Shown here: positions 19,269 through 28,405 of the stretch, in pieces
Numbering within the stretch: the first letter of the stretch is position 1
How the letters are laid out: the number at the start of each line of letters is the position of its first letter
Origin: Gammaproteobacteria bacterium
GTDB lineage: Bacteria; Pseudomonadota; Gammaproteobacteria; Steroidobacterales; Steroidobacteraceae
Direction of reading: 5' to 3'
NCBI GenBank assembly: GCA_003134045.1
Contig: PLAH01000184.1
Coordinates: 1-64,000 of the forward strand
Length of the DNA stretch: 64,000 nucleotides
Notes under the pieces: generated by a model
Told to the model about the DNA's origin: nothing
Databases searched by the model: none
The model's input: the letters and a program-made list of their open reading frames with translations, nothing else
Position numbers and translations under genes: made by a program

Positions 19269-20722
19269 AGGACATTTTACTGCCGGTAGCACATGTGTTC
19301 GCCATGGTCATGATGGTGTTCGCAGTGACCATGCTGGCGCCCCTGGTGATGGCGGTGTGGGAGCTCGACCCGGCATTGTGGGCATTCGTCACCTCCGCCG
19401 TGGCCACCTTCGTGCTCGGCGCGCTGCTCTGGCTGGCGACGCGGCGCTTCAAGCGCGAACTGAAAACCCGCGACGGACTCATGCTGGTGGCGCTGACCTG
19501 GGTGGTGCTGCCGGCGGTGGCCGGGTTCCCGCTGTGGAATTACCTGCCCATCAATTTCACCGACGCCTACTTCGAGGCGGCCTCCGGCCTCACCACCACC
19601 GGCGGGACGGTGCTGTCGGGCCTGGAGTTCCTGCCGCGGTCCATCAATTTGTGGCGGCATCTGCTCAGCTGGCTGGGCGGCATGGGCATCATCGTGCTCG
19701 CGGTGGCCATCCTGCCCATGCTGGGCGTCGGCGGCATGCAGATCTACCGCGCTGAGATGCCGGGCCCGATGAAGGACAGCAAACTGACGCCGCGCATCGG
19801 GCAGACGGCGAAACTGTTGTGGGCGGTGTATGCCGGACTCACGGCGGCGTGCGTGGTGTGCTTGAAGCTCGCCGGCATGAACTGGTTCGACGCCGTGTGC
19901 CATGGCTTCTCGGCGCTGGCCTTGGGCGGTTTCTCGACCTACGACGCCAGCATCGGGCACTTCAATTCGCTGCCCATCGAAATGGTGCTCACGGTGTTTC
20001 AGATTCTGGCTGCGCTGAATTTCGCCACGCATTTCCTGGCGTGGAGCCAGCGCGGACTGCTCGCCTATTTCCGCGACGCCGAGGCCAAGGCCGTGCTCGG
20101 CGTGCTGGCCGTGAGCTGCATCGGCATCGCCGTGTTCCTGGTCTTCAAGGGCACCTACCCGGATTTCCCGACGGCGCTCAGGCATACCACGTTCAATCTG
20201 GTGTCCGTCGCCACCGACAGCGGCTTGCACACCCAGGACTACTCCCGGTGGCCCATCTTCGCGCCCATGTGGATGATATTCTTGAGCTCCATCGTGGCGA
20301 GCTCCGGTTCCACCGGCGGCGGCATCAAGATGATCCGCACGCTGGTGCTCGCCAAGCAAGCCCACCGCGAGCTCAACATGCTGGTCCACCCGAACATGGT
20401 GCGGCCGCTCAAGGTGGGCGGTACGGTGATCGCGAACCGCGTCGTGTTCGCGGTGCTCGCGTTCGTGTTCCTGTACTTCATGAGCATCGTGACGCTGATC
20501 TTCGTGCAGCTCGCCAGCGGCTTGGATTTCCTGACCTCGCTGTCCTCCATCATCGCCTGCATCAACAACGCCGGCCCCGGCTTGGGCCTGGTGGGCCCGG
20601 GCAGCAATTACGGCATATTGAGCGATTTTCAGACCTGGGTATGTTCCGTCGCAATGCTGCTCGGTCGGCTGGAGGTTTTCACACTCCTGGTGCTGTTCAC
20701 TCCCACTTTATGGAGAAAATGA
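19265..20722 (+). CDS. trkH: Trk potassium uptake channel subunit TrkH
   Basis: Potassium-conducting membrane subunit. 485 residues with four selectivity-filter-like loops (SGLTTTGGTVL, ALGGFSTYDAS, VATDSGLHTQDY and CINNAGPGLGLVGP) between helices, as in the TrkH fold. GTG start overlapping trkA. About 100 AT-richer bases separate its stop from dtd. Confidence 0.96.
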   Translation: MKDILLPVAHVFAMVMMVFAVTMLAPLVMAVWELDPALWAFVTSAVATFVLGALLWLATRRFKRELKTRDGLMLVALTWVVLPAVAGFPLWNYLPINFTDAYFEAASGLTTTGGTVLSGLEFLPRSINLWRHLLSWLGGMGIIVLAVAILPMLGVGGMQIYRAEMPGPMKDSKLTPRIGQTAKLLWAVYAGLTAACVVCLKLAGMNWFDAVCHGFSALALGGFSTYDASIGHFNSLPIEMVLTVFQILAALNFATHFLAWSQRGLLAYFRDAEAKAVLGVLAVSCIGIAVFLVFKGTYPDFPTALRHTTFNLVSVATDSGLHTQDYSRWPIFAPMWMIFLSSIVASSGSTGGGIKMIRTLVLAKQAHRELNMLVHPNMVRPLKVGGTVIANRVVFAVLAFVFLYFMSIVTLIFVQLASGLDFLTSLSSIIACINNAGPGLGLVGPGSNYGILSDFQTWVCSVAMLLGRLEVFTLLVLFTPTLWRK

Positions 20723-20742
20723 GGATATTTTTGGTCGTTTTT

Positions 20743-20779
20743 ATCCACTTGATGGGAATTAGTTCACTTGTGGATTTTT
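20743..20779 (+). terminator. Possible weak terminator after trkH
   Basis: ATCCAC and GTGGAT can form a six-base stem around a 21-base loop, followed directly by TTTT. It is only 20 bases downstream of the trkH stop and in unusually AT-rich DNA for this window. The long loop makes it a weak call. Confidence 0.3.
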
Positions 20780-20828
20780 CGGCGCGGAAATCCTCACAAA
20801 TCGAATTCATGGTGGATATTGGCAGCTC

Positions 20829-21266
20829 ATGATTGGTCTTCTCCAACGCGTTTCCTCCGCAAGTGTGACCATTGACGAGGTGGCGGTCGCTAGCATCGGG
20901 CCCGGGCTCTTGGTACTCGTCGGGGTCAAACCCATCGACGATGAGGGGGCGGCGCTGCGACTGCTGCAACGAATCCTGAAATATCGCGTGTTTTCGGACG
21001 TTGCCGGCAAAATGAACCTCAATTTGCGGCAGATCGACGGAGACTTGCTGTTGGTGCCGCAATTCACCCTGGCCGCGGACACGCGCCAGGGCCTCCGGCC
21101 CGGGTTTTCGACGGCGGCGCCGCCCGCGCAGGCGCGGCTCTTGTTCGAATCGCTGGTGCGCGCGGCGCAGGCGCAGCACCCCCGGGTGCAGAGCGGCATT
21201 TTCGGCGCCCACATGCAGGTGGCGCTGGTCAACGACGGTCCGGTTACACTGTGGCTGGAAAGCTGA
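20829..21266 (+). CDS. dtd: D-aminoacyl-tRNA deacylase Dtd
   Basis: Removes D-amino acids mischarged on tRNA, a proofreading hydrolase. The 145-residue length is typical. It begins MIGLLQRVSSASVTIDE, has the family QFTLAADTRQGLRPGF with the catalytic SQFTL-like element in the form PQFTLAADT, and the C-terminal NDGPVT motif that gates D-chirality. No operon partner is evident; tatA follows after about 100 bases. Confidence 0.95.
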   Translation: MIGLLQRVSSASVTIDEVAVASIGPGLLVLVGVKPIDDEGAALRLLQRILKYRVFSDVAGKMNLNLRQIDGDLLLVPQFTLAADTRQGLRPGFSTAAPPAQARLLFESLVRAAQAQHPRVQSGIFGAHMQVALVNDGPVTLWLES

Positions 21267-21372
21267 TTCCTCGACCGAACACGCATCGGCCGGCCGCTGT
21301 CCAATGTCATAATGCTGTTAGCGTATCATTGATGCCTTAACCCTAAAGATTACGTGGAATCGGAGAAGCGAC

Positions 21373-21639
21373 ATGTTCGATTCAAAAATGTTGTTGGTGA
21401 TTCTGGCGATCGCGCTGGTGATTTTCGGCACCAAGCGCCTGCGTACCATCGGTACCGACTTGGGCGCGGCGGTCAAAGGCTTCAAGCAGGCCATGAACGA
21501 CGGCGAGTCGGAAGAGAAAGTGAAGCAGCTGAAGCAGGACGCGGATTTCGAGCAGGGCGTCGCGACGCCGGGAGCGACCGCGTCGGGCGCAGCCGTGCGC
21601 GAAGCCGAAGTCAAGGCACCGCCCAAAACCAGCGTTTGA
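21373..21639 (+). CDS. tatA: Twin-arginine translocase subunit TatA
   Basis: Pore-forming subunit of the Tat system that exports folded proteins. 88 residues: a very short N-terminus, one helix ([18 protein letters not shown]), the amphipathic helix following the FG hinge ([14 protein letters not shown]) and a charged tail. GGAGAAG is placed as a ribosome site before the ATG. Likely substrates nearby include the RR-containing molybdenum hydroxylase at 56.4-58.6 kb. First gene of tatABC. Confidence 0.95.
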   Translation: MFDSKMLLVILAIALVIFGTKRLRTIGTDLGAAVKGFKQAMNDGESEEKVKQLKQDADFEQGVATPGATASGAAVREAEVKAPPKTSV

Positions 21640-21645
21640 TGCGGC

Positions 21646-22245
21646 ATGCTTGATTTTGGATTTTCGGAAATCCTGCTCACGTCGGCCATTGCACTCGTCG
21701 TGCTGGGCCCGGAGCGACTCCCCAAGGTTGCACGGCAGGTAGGCAACTGGATGGGGCGCGCGCGCGCCATGGCGCGGCAGTTGAGCGAGCAGCTCGAACG
21801 TGAGGTCAGCGCCGAGGAGTTGCTCAAGGACCAGATGAAGCCCCGGGCGCCCATGGCCAACCTGCTGCCGCCGCAGTACGAGCCTCCTCAGTACGTCGCC
21901 CCGGCAGCGGCTTCGCCATTCGTGTCGCCGGACCCGCACACGCCCTTGCCCGACCCATACGTGCCCCATCCACCTGTGGGCGACCCGCAGGCCGTGGTCG
22001 CCGGCCAGCCCACGCAGGCCGAGCCGCACGCCGAATACGACCCTCAACCCATTCAACCGATGAGCCCGGCGCTCGCTGGCACCGCAGCCGAGCCGTATGC
22101 CGGAGTAGCCGCGCACATAGCCGATCCGTATGCAGGTGCCGCACCCGCGGACGACCCGCATGCGGTCGTTGCCGGACGCGTGGCCGAGCCGCACGCCGCG
22201 GCTGCGGCACACGGCGCCGAATCGCGCACTCCCGCCCATGAGTGA
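21646..22245 (+). CDS. tatB: Twin-arginine translocase subunit TatB
   Basis: Part of the TatBC substrate receptor. The N-terminal MLDFGFSEILLTSAIALVVLGPERLPKVARQVG is diagnostic, followed by the amphipathic helix. From about residue 75 to 199 the tail is Pro/Ala-rich and contains loosely repeated units of about ten residues (EPYAGVAAHI, ADPYAGAAPA, DDPHAVVAGR, AEPHAAAAAH), probably disordered. It overlaps tatC by eight bases. Confidence 0.94.
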   Translation: MLDFGFSEILLTSAIALVVLGPERLPKVARQVGNWMGRARAMARQLSEQLEREVSAEELLKDQMKPRAPMANLLPPQYEPPQYVAPAAASPFVSPDPHTPLPDPYVPHPPVGDPQAVVAGQPTQAEPHAEYDPQPIQPMSPALAGTAAEPYAGVAAHIADPYAGAAPADDPHAVVAGRVAEPHAAAAAHGAESRTPAHE

Positions 22246-23035
22246 GCCTGAAGGCGAAGCCGGTGGGCTCGCTGAAGGTACGCTGATCTCCCACCTGCTG
22301 GAGCTGCGCGACCGATTGCTCAAGGCCATGCTGGCCGTGGGCATCTGTTTCATCCCCTGCGCGATGTACATGAACCAGCTGTTCACGTTCGTCGCCGAAC
22401 CGTTGAAGCGTAAATTGCCCGTGGGCGCCACCCTCATCGCGACCAGCGTGGTGGCGCCCTTCACCGTGCCGTTCAAGCTCGCGCTGGTGCTGGCGGTCGG
22501 CATCGCCATTCCGTTCGTTTTGTACCAGGCCTGGGCGTTCGTCGCGCCGGGCCTGTATCGGCACGAGAAAAAATTGGCCGTGCCGCTGCTCATCTCGAGC
22601 GTGCTGCTGTTCTACATGGGGGCGGCATTCGCCTACTACGTCGTGTTCCCGGTGATGCTGAGCTTTTTCGTCGCGACCACGCCGAACGGCGTGCAGATGA
22701 TGACCGACATGGGCAGCTATCTGGATTTCGTGATGATATTGTTGCTCGCCTTCGGTGCGGCGTTCGAAGTGCCCGTGGCTACTGTATTATTGGTGTGGAC
22801 CGGTTTTGTAAAAATAACGGCGCTCAGAAAGAACCGGGGGTTCGTGCTGTTGGGGATATTCATTTTCGCGGCGTTCGTGACGCCGCCGGATGCCATCTCC
22901 CAGAGCGCGATGGCGGTGCCGATGTACCTCCTGTACGAAATAGGGATCGTGATGGCAGGGCTGCTGCTCAAAGATAAGATCGCCGCGCGCGCGAAAGAAG
23001 AAGCGGAAAACGCCAAGCGCGAGGCCGGAGCTTGA
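22238..23035 (+). CDS. tatC: Twin-arginine translocase subunit TatC
   Basis: Six-helix receptor for twin-arginine signal peptides. The start is the ATG at 22238 inside the end of tatB, giving 265 residues; the track start at 22130 is in tatB. Signatures are LISHLLELRDRLLKAM and FAYYVVFPVMLSFF with the C-terminal FVTPPDAISQ segment. The stop overlaps the next start. Confidence 0.96.
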   Translation: MSEPEGEAGGLAEGTLISHLLELRDRLLKAMLAVGICFIPCAMYMNQLFTFVAEPLKRKLPVGATLIATSVVAPFTVPFKLALVLAVGIAIPFVLYQAWAFVAPGLYRHEKKLAVPLLISSVLLFYMGAAFAYYVVFPVMLSFFVATTPNGVQMMTDMGSYLDFVMILLLAFGAAFEVPVATVLLVWTGFVKITALRKNRGFVLLGIFIFAAFVTPPDAISQSAMAVPMYLLYEIGIVMAGLLLKDKIAARAKEEAENAKREAGA

Positions 23036-24525
23036 TGGCCGCAACGTTCTTCGGTCACCCTCGCGGACTTGCCACGCTGTTCCTCACCGAGATGTGGGAA
23101 CGGTTCACCTTCTATGGCATGCGGGCGGTCCTGCTGCTGTTCCTGGTCGCCGCGGTGTCCACCGGCGGATTCGGCCTCGACGACAGGACGGGCGCGGCGA
23201 TCTACGGGCTCTACAATGCCGCGGTTTATCTCGCGGCGCTGCCGGGCGGATGGGTGGCGGACAGGCTCATCGGCGCGCAGCGCGCCGTCATGATCGGAGG
23301 CCTGGCCATCACGCTCGGCAATACGCTGCTGGCCACGTCGAGCACTCCCAAAGGTTTCTATCTGGGCCTGGTGGTGATCGTGCTCGGCGTCGGTCTGCTC
23401 AAGCCCAATGTCAGCGCCATCGTCGCCGGGCTGTATCCGGAAGGCGGCGCGCGCCTCGATTCCGGATTCACCGTGTTCTACATCGGCATCAATCTCGGCG
23501 CCTTCCTGGGTCCGTTGGTGATCCCGTTGGCGCAGAGTTACTTCGGCTTGCGCGCCGGCTTCGGCGTCGGCGCCATCTTCATGGCCATCGGCTTGCTGCA
23601 ATTCCATTTCACCCGCAAGTATCTCGGCGAGGCAGGGATCCACAGCGCGCCCATCCACGCCGCCGGCAGCACGGCGCTCGTGCCGCGGCGCAAGGAATGG
23701 GTGCGGCTATGGATCGGCGTTGCTGTGGCGGCCGCCCTGGTGGCGGCGGTGAGCGCGGGGATCATACCGGTGGATCCCGTGAGTCTGGCGCGCGCCGGCA
23801 CGTATGTCATCGTGGGCATGGCGGTGCTGTATTTCGCTTATTACTTTTTTATCGCCGATCTCACGACGGATGAACGGAAACGCGGCGTCGTCCTGCTGGT
23901 GCTGTTCGTCGGTTGCGCACTTTTCTGGTCCGGCTTCGAGCAGGCCGGCTCGTCCCTGAATCTGTTCGCCGACCGCTATACCGACCGCACGCTGGGATGG
24001 CTGCACGTCGAGATACCGACCGCCTGGTTTCAATCGCTGAATTCGCTGTTCATTTTCATGTTCGCGCCGTTCTTCGCCTGGCTGTGGATCGCGCTCGCGA
24101 AGCGCCACCTGAATCCGGCAGCGCCCGCCAAATTCGCCATCGGCGTCATCTTGATGGGTTCCGGCTTTCTGGTGATGGCCGCGGCGGCCGCCGTCGTCGC
24201 CAAGGGCGACAAAGTGCTGCCTTACTGGCTCATCATGACCTACCTGCTGCACACCTTCGGCGAACTGTGCCTGAGCCCGGTGGGCCTGAGCTATTTCACC
24301 AAGCTGGCGCCCAAGCGTTTCGTCGGCCAGATGATGGGCATGTGGTTCCTGGCGACGTCGCTCGGCAATCTGATCGCGGGACTGATCGCGGGCGATTTCG
24401 ACGCGAACAATGTCGGCGCCATGCCGGGGCAGTACCTGCATATCGTGTATTTCTCGGTGGGCCTGGGCGCCGTCCTGCTGGCCTCGAGCCGGCCGGTGAA
24501 GAAATTGATGGGTAATGTGGTATGA
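23035..24525 (+). CDS. POT family proton-dependent peptide transporter
   Basis: 496-residue major facilitator of the POT/PTR family, which imports di- and tripeptides with protons. The family proton-coupling motif is seen as TEMWERFTFYGMRAVLLLF in helix 1, and GLLKPNVSAIVAGLYPEGGARLDSGFTVFYIGINLGAF covers the PTR2 signature. The ATG at 23035 overlaps the tatC stop; the TTG one codon earlier is the track start. It overlaps the OPT gene at its end, so both peptide transporters are coupled to the tat operon. Confidence 0.92.
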   Translation: MAATFFGHPRGLATLFLTEMWERFTFYGMRAVLLLFLVAAVSTGGFGLDDRTGAAIYGLYNAAVYLAALPGGWVADRLIGAQRAVMIGGLAITLGNTLLATSSTPKGFYLGLVVIVLGVGLLKPNVSAIVAGLYPEGGARLDSGFTVFYIGINLGAFLGPLVIPLAQSYFGLRAGFGVGAIFMAIGLLQFHFTRKYLGEAGIHSAPIHAAGSTALVPRRKEWVRLWIGVAVAAALVAAVSAGIIPVDPVSLARAGTYVIVGMAVLYFAYYFFIADLTTDERKRGVVLLVLFVGCALFWSGFEQAGSSLNLFADRYTDRTLGWLHVEIPTAWFQSLNSLFIFMFAPFFAWLWIALAKRHLNPAAPAKFAIGVILMGSGFLVMAAAAAVVAKGDKVLPYWLIMTYLLHTFGELCLSPVGLSYFTKLAPKRFVGQMMGMWFLATSLGNLIAGLIAGDFDANNVGAMPGQYLHIVYFSVGLGAVLLASSRPVKKLMGNVV

Positions 24526-26441
24526 ATCCGGCGCCGCAACTCACGCTCAAGGCGATCCTGCTGTCCATCGTCCTGACCGTCATTCTCGCTTCCGCGAACG
24601 CCTACGTTGGATTGTTTGCGGGCATCACGGTGGCCACGGCGATTCCCGCCGCGGTGATTTCGATGGCCGTGCTGCCGTTGTTCGGCAAATCCAACATCCT
24701 CGAGAACAACATCGTCGCCACCGGCGCGTCCGCGGGCACGTCCATCTCCGCCGGCGCCATCTTCACCCTGCCCGCACTCATCCTGCTGCATCACTGGAGC
24801 CGTTTCGATTACTGGTGGACGCTCGCCATCGTGGGGCTCGGCGGTCTGCTGGGCGTGCTGTTCTCGGTGCCGTTGCGCCGCACGCTCATCATCGAACAGA
24901 AGCTGCTGTTTCCCGAGGGCGTCGCGGCCGCCGAGGTGCTGAAAGTCGGCGCCAATCCGGGCGTGGGCGCCAAGTTTCTGGCGTTGGCCACGGTGGTCGG
25001 CGGCGTCTTCAAACTCGTGACCTCGGGACTGCGGCTGCTGCCCGAGACCTTCACCGCGCAAGGTTTCTTCGGCGCACGCGGCATCGCTTTTTTCGGTTAC
25101 AGCTTCTCCCCGGCGCTGCTCGCGGTGGGCTACATCGTCGGGCTGAACATCGCGATCCTGATCGCGGCCGGTGGCTTCTTCTCGTGGTGGCTCGCCATCC
25201 CCGTGTACAACGCGTTCTTCTACGACCACGACCCGGTGTTGCTGCACGCGCTGGCCGGACTCAGCGCCGAGGACGCGGCGTTCGCCATCTGGAGAGCCCA
25301 GATTCGCTACATTGGGGTGGGCTGCATGCTGACGGGGGCGATCTGGGCGCTCTGGTCGCTGCGCAGGTCCTTGTGGTCCGCGATCCGCAGCGGCCTCAAG
25401 GTCGGCGTCAGCCGCTCCGCCGATATGCCGCATACCGAACGCGACATCCCCATGGGCACGGTGCTGATCTGCATCGCCTTGTTCGTCGTGCCGCTGTTCG
25501 TGCTGTACTACATCGTGGTCGGCAGCATCGGCGTGAGTCTGGCGATGGCCGTGATCATGATCGTCGCGGGGTTCTTGTTCTCATCGGTCAGCGGCTACAT
25601 GGCGGGACTCATCGGATCCTCGAACAACCCGGTGTCGGGCATCACGATCTGCACCATCCTGTTCGCCTCGGTGGTGCTGATGTGGATGGTCGGCGGCAAG
25701 TCCTCCATCGGCGCGGTCGCCGTGGTGTTCATCGGCGCCGTGGTGTGCAACGCCGCCGCCGTGGCGGGCGACAACCTGCAGGACCTCAAGGCCGGTCAAT
25801 TGGTCGGAGCGACCCCCTGGCGCCAGCAGGTCATGCTGTGCATCGGCGTCGTGGCGAGCGCCGCCGTCATGGCGCCGGTGATGAACGTGCTGCTGTTCGC
25901 CTACGGCATTGGCGAGCCGGCTCACGCCGGTGTCAAACCGCTGCCGGCACCGCAGGCAAATCTGGTCAAATCGGTGGCCGAGGGCATGTTCGGCGGAACG
26001 CTGCCCACCGGCATGATCGCCGGCGGCGTGGTCATCGGCGCCCTGATCATCGCCCTCGATCTGTATCTGAAGCGCCGCGGTTCGCGCTGGAGCGCGCCGG
26101 TCCTCGCGGTGGCGGTTGGAATCTATCTGCCCTTGGATGTGTCGACCCCCATTTTGGCCGGCGGCATCGTCGCCGAGGTGGTCGATCGCTGGCACATCCG
26201 CCGCAACCCCGGCGCGGATCATGAAAAGCTCAAGCAGAACGGCATGCTGTTCGCCGCGGGCCTCATCACCGGCGAGGCGCTGGTGGGCATTTTCATCGCC
26301 ATGTGCATTTGGATAGCCAAGAACCCCGACGTGCTGACGATGGGTCACGAGCTTGCCGGCGGCCGTTGGTGGGCCGCGGTGCTGCTCGTCGGAATCTGCG
26401 CCTGGATTTATCGCGCCGGAACACCGCGCCCGGTTGCCTGA
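24522..26441 (+). CDS. OPT family oligopeptide transporter
   Basis: 639-residue transporter with about 15 hydrophobic segments. ILASANAYVGLFAGITVATAIPAAVISM at the N-terminus and NNIVATGASAGTSISAGAIFTLP are typical of bacterial OPT proteins; FPEGVAAAEVL is another family segment. OPT members move oligopeptides or metal chelates with protons; the substrate here is not determinable. ATGA overlap with the POT gene suggests co-regulated peptide uptake. Confidence 0.92.
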   Translation: MNPAPQLTLKAILLSIVLTVILASANAYVGLFAGITVATAIPAAVISMAVLPLFGKSNILENNIVATGASAGTSISAGAIFTLPALILLHHWSRFDYWWTLAIVGLGGLLGVLFSVPLRRTLIIEQKLLFPEGVAAAEVLKVGANPGVGAKFLALATVVGGVFKLVTSGLRLLPETFTAQGFFGARGIAFFGYSFSPALLAVGYIVGLNIAILIAAGGFFSWWLAIPVYNAFFYDHDPVLLHALAGLSAEDAAFAIWRAQIRYIGVGCMLTGAIWALWSLRRSLWSAIRSGLKVGVSRSADMPHTERDIPMGTVLICIALFVVPLFVLYYIVVGSIGVSLAMAVIMIVAGFLFSSVSGYMAGLIGSSNNPVSGITICTILFASVVLMWMVGGKSSIGAVAVVFIGAVVCNAAAVAGDNLQDLKAGQLVGATPWRQQVMLCIGVVASAAVMAPVMNVLLFAYGIGEPAHAGVKPLPAPQANLVKSVAEGMFGGTLPTGMIAGGVVIGALIIALDLYLKRRGSRWSAPVLAVAVGIYLPLDVSTPILAGGIVAEVVDRWHIRRNPGADHEKLKQNGMLFAAGLITGEALVGIFIAMCIWIAKNPDVLTMGHELAGGRWWAAVLLVGICAWIYRAGTPRPVA

Positions 26442-26476
26442 CGAGGACCGCGCTTCCAGTTCTCCCCCGATCCCGT

Positions 26477-27409
26477 ATGCATGTCGACCCCCGCTATTCA
26501 GCGAAGCTCGGGCTGTCCCTCTCGATCGTCTACATCGTGTGGGGCTCGAGCTTCATGTTCACCAAGATTGCCGTCAACAATCTGCCCATCGCCCTGTTCT
26601 CTGCCGTGCGGTTCATCACCGCGGGCACGGTGCTGGCGCTGGTCGCGCGCTTTTGGAGAAAGGATGCGTTCCCGCGCCGGCTCATCGATTGGCGGCACGT
26701 GGCCGTCGCCGGGTTTTTCATGGTGTTCGCCAACAACGGCTTGAACGCCTGGGCCATTCAGTACATTCCGAGCAATGAATCCGCGCTGCTCAACGGCACC
26801 GCCGCGTTCTGGATCGCCGGGCTGGGCGTGTTCGGCCCGCGCGGACATCCGCTCACGCGCCCGGCGGTGGTGGGGCTGGTCATCGGCTTCGCGGGCACCG
26901 CGCTGATGCTGGTCCCCAAAGGCGAGGTGCACGCGGCCGGCTTGCTGGCGCAACTCGCCGTACTCGCCGCCTGTCTCGCGTTTTCCCTGGGCACGTTGTA
27001 CTACCGCAGCGTCGACACCCAGGTCGGCTCGCTGATGTTCATGGCCATGCAGTTGTGGTTCGGCGGCCTGATGTTGCTGGCCATCGCCGTCGTGCACGGC
27101 GACGGCGCGCACTGGAGCTTCAACATTGCCGGCATGACCGCACTGTCCTATCTCACGTTCGTCAGTTCCTGCCTGGCGTTCAGCGCCTATGGCTGGCTGA
27201 CCCGAAACTCGACGCCCGCCCTGATCGGCACGTACAGCTATGTGAATCCGGCGATTGCCGCGTTTGTCGGCTGGGAGTTCCTGCACGAAACCTTGTCGCG
27301 CCTGCAACTCGTCGGCATGGTGATCATCATCGTCGGCGTGTCCATTTTGACGCTGCCGGGCGGCAGCCTCACCGATCCCAGGACGCGCAATGAACCCAAG
27401 GCCCAGTAG
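26477..27409 (+). CDS. DMT superfamily (EamA) transporter
   Basis: 310-residue membrane protein with ten hydrophobic helices in two EamA halves, starting SIVYIVWGSSFMFTKIAVNNLP and ending with the family GWEFLHETLSRLQLVGMVIIIVGV. The ATG at 26477 replaces the upstream track start at 26303, which overlaps the OPT gene. EamA proteins are usually exporters of amino acids or other metabolites; the substrate is unknown. It is convergent with the next gene, 3 bases away. Confidence 0.9.
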   Translation: MHVDPRYSAKLGLSLSIVYIVWGSSFMFTKIAVNNLPIALFSAVRFITAGTVLALVARFWRKDAFPRRLIDWRHVAVAGFFMVFANNGLNAWAIQYIPSNESALLNGTAAFWIAGLGVFGPRGHPLTRPAVVGLVIGFAGTALMLVPKGEVHAAGLLAQLAVLAACLAFSLGTLYYRSVDTQVGSLMFMAMQLWFGGLMLLAIAVVHGDGAHWSFNIAGMTALSYLTFVSSCLAFSAYGWLTRNSTPALIGTYSYVNPAIAAFVGWEFLHETLSRLQLVGMVIIIVGVSILTLPGGSLTDPRTRNEPKAQ

Positions 27410-27412
27410 CTT

Positions 27413-27787
27413 CTAGCGGCGCTTCACGATCACTTCGAACTTGCCCTTCGGTCCCACGAACCACGAGCCCACGATGCTGACCAGGCTCACGACGACGGCG
27501 GTCCAGAATGCCGCCCAAAAGCCCGCAACGGTCATGCCCGGCAAGATCCACGCGACCAGAGCCACCATCCCCGCGTTGATGACCAGCAAAAACAAGCCGA
27601 GAGTGACGACGGTCATCGGCAGCGTCAGCACGATGGCAATGGGCCGTACGATGGAATTGACGATTCCGAGCAGCACGCCCGCCAGCACCAATGTCGCAGG
27701 GCCATCGATGGTCACACCCTTCACCCAGGCGGATGCGAGCCAGAGGCCCAGTGCGACGATCGCCGCGCGAATGAAAAATCCGAGCAT
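27413..27787 (-). CDS. Phage-holin-4/DUF360-type small membrane protein
   Basis: 124 residues with four hydrophobic segments (FFIRAAIVALGLWLASAWV, LVLAGVLLGIVNSIVRPI, LTLPMTVVTLGLFLLVINAGMVALVAWILPG and FWTAVVVSLVSIVGSWFVG). NSIVRPI and TLGLFLLVINA are typical of the widespread family related to phage holin 4 (Mycobacterium-type membrane proteins). The start at 27787 has a clear AGGAGG ribosome site; the track start at 27931 lies in the upstream gene. Function unknown. Confidence 0.8.
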   Translation of the reverse strand: MLGFFIRAAIVALGLWLASAWVKGVTIDGPATLVLAGVLLGIVNSIVRPIAIVLTLPMTVVTLGLFLLVINAGMVALVAWILPGMTVAGFWAAFWTAVVVSLVSIVGSWFVGPKGKFEVIVKRR

Positions 27788-27822
27788 GTGCCCTCCTTGC
27801 CATCCCTTATGCCACCGAGCCC

Positions 27823-28347
27823 TCAATAATCCAAGCCCGGTAAGGGTGGGTCCTTCGGCGGCGGGGGCGGTTTCTTGGGCGGCGGCGGACTTTCGAGCGT
27901 CACCTTGATGCGCCCGAGCAATCGCTCCCAACCCACGCGCATACGCATGTACGCTTTATCCCATTCCGGCGCATCCGGTACACCGGAGCCCAGCAAGCGC
28001 AGCGAGGCCGTCCCTTCGCCTTTGCGCACGTCCAGGAGGAAGTCGTCGACCACCGCGCTGTCGCCCGGCGGCGTGTCCCGGCCGCTCAAGTAAATCAATC
28101 GAAGACGCCGGTTCACATCGAAAATATCGATGTGCGCCTCCCGGCCGCCGGCGTTGCGGAGCCCGAGACGGTAATAGCCGCCCTGGCGTGCGTCGACCTC
28201 GGCTTCCTGGCCCGACCAGATTCGGATCAATCCTGGGTCGGTCAGGGCCCGCCAGACCCGCCCCGCGGGTACCTCGATTTCGACCAGGTGGGCATAACCC
28301 CGGGTGCCGGAACGGGTGGATCTACGGGGTACACTCATGGACATCAT
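27823..28347 (-). CDS. SRPBCC (AHSA1-like) domain protein with proline-rich tail
   Basis: 174 residues. The segment VEIEVPAGRVWRALTDPGLIRIWSG is a typical SRPBCC/AHSA1 start, and the rest follows the helix-grip pattern to GWERLLGRIKVTLE. The last 20 residues are almost only Pro, Lys and Asp (PPPPKKPPPPPKDPPLPG), probably an unstructured tether. An alternative ATG at 28338 has slightly better ribosome-site spacing. Family members bind small hydrophobic ligands or act as co-chaperones; no specific role is assigned. Encoded 35 bases upstream of the small membrane protein, probably co-transcribed. Confidence 0.75.
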   Translation of the reverse strand: MMSMSVPRRSTRSGTRGYAHLVEIEVPAGRVWRALTDPGLIRIWSGQEAEVDARQGGYYRLGLRNAGGREAHIDIFDVNRRLRLIYLSGRDTPPGDSAVVDDFLLDVRKGEGTASLRLLGSGVPDAPEWDKAYMRMRVGWERLLGRIKVTLESPPPPKKPPPPPKDPPLPGLDY

Positions 28348-28405
28348 CCTGACGGAAATGAGACAGGGATGCAGTGCTAGACTTCAACAACACCAAGGAA
28401 CCGCC

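Noticed and set aside
20697-21212. 171-codon minus-strand ORF opposite dtd
   Set aside because: Antisense of dtd; the end in the AT-rich gap only lengthens the open frame.
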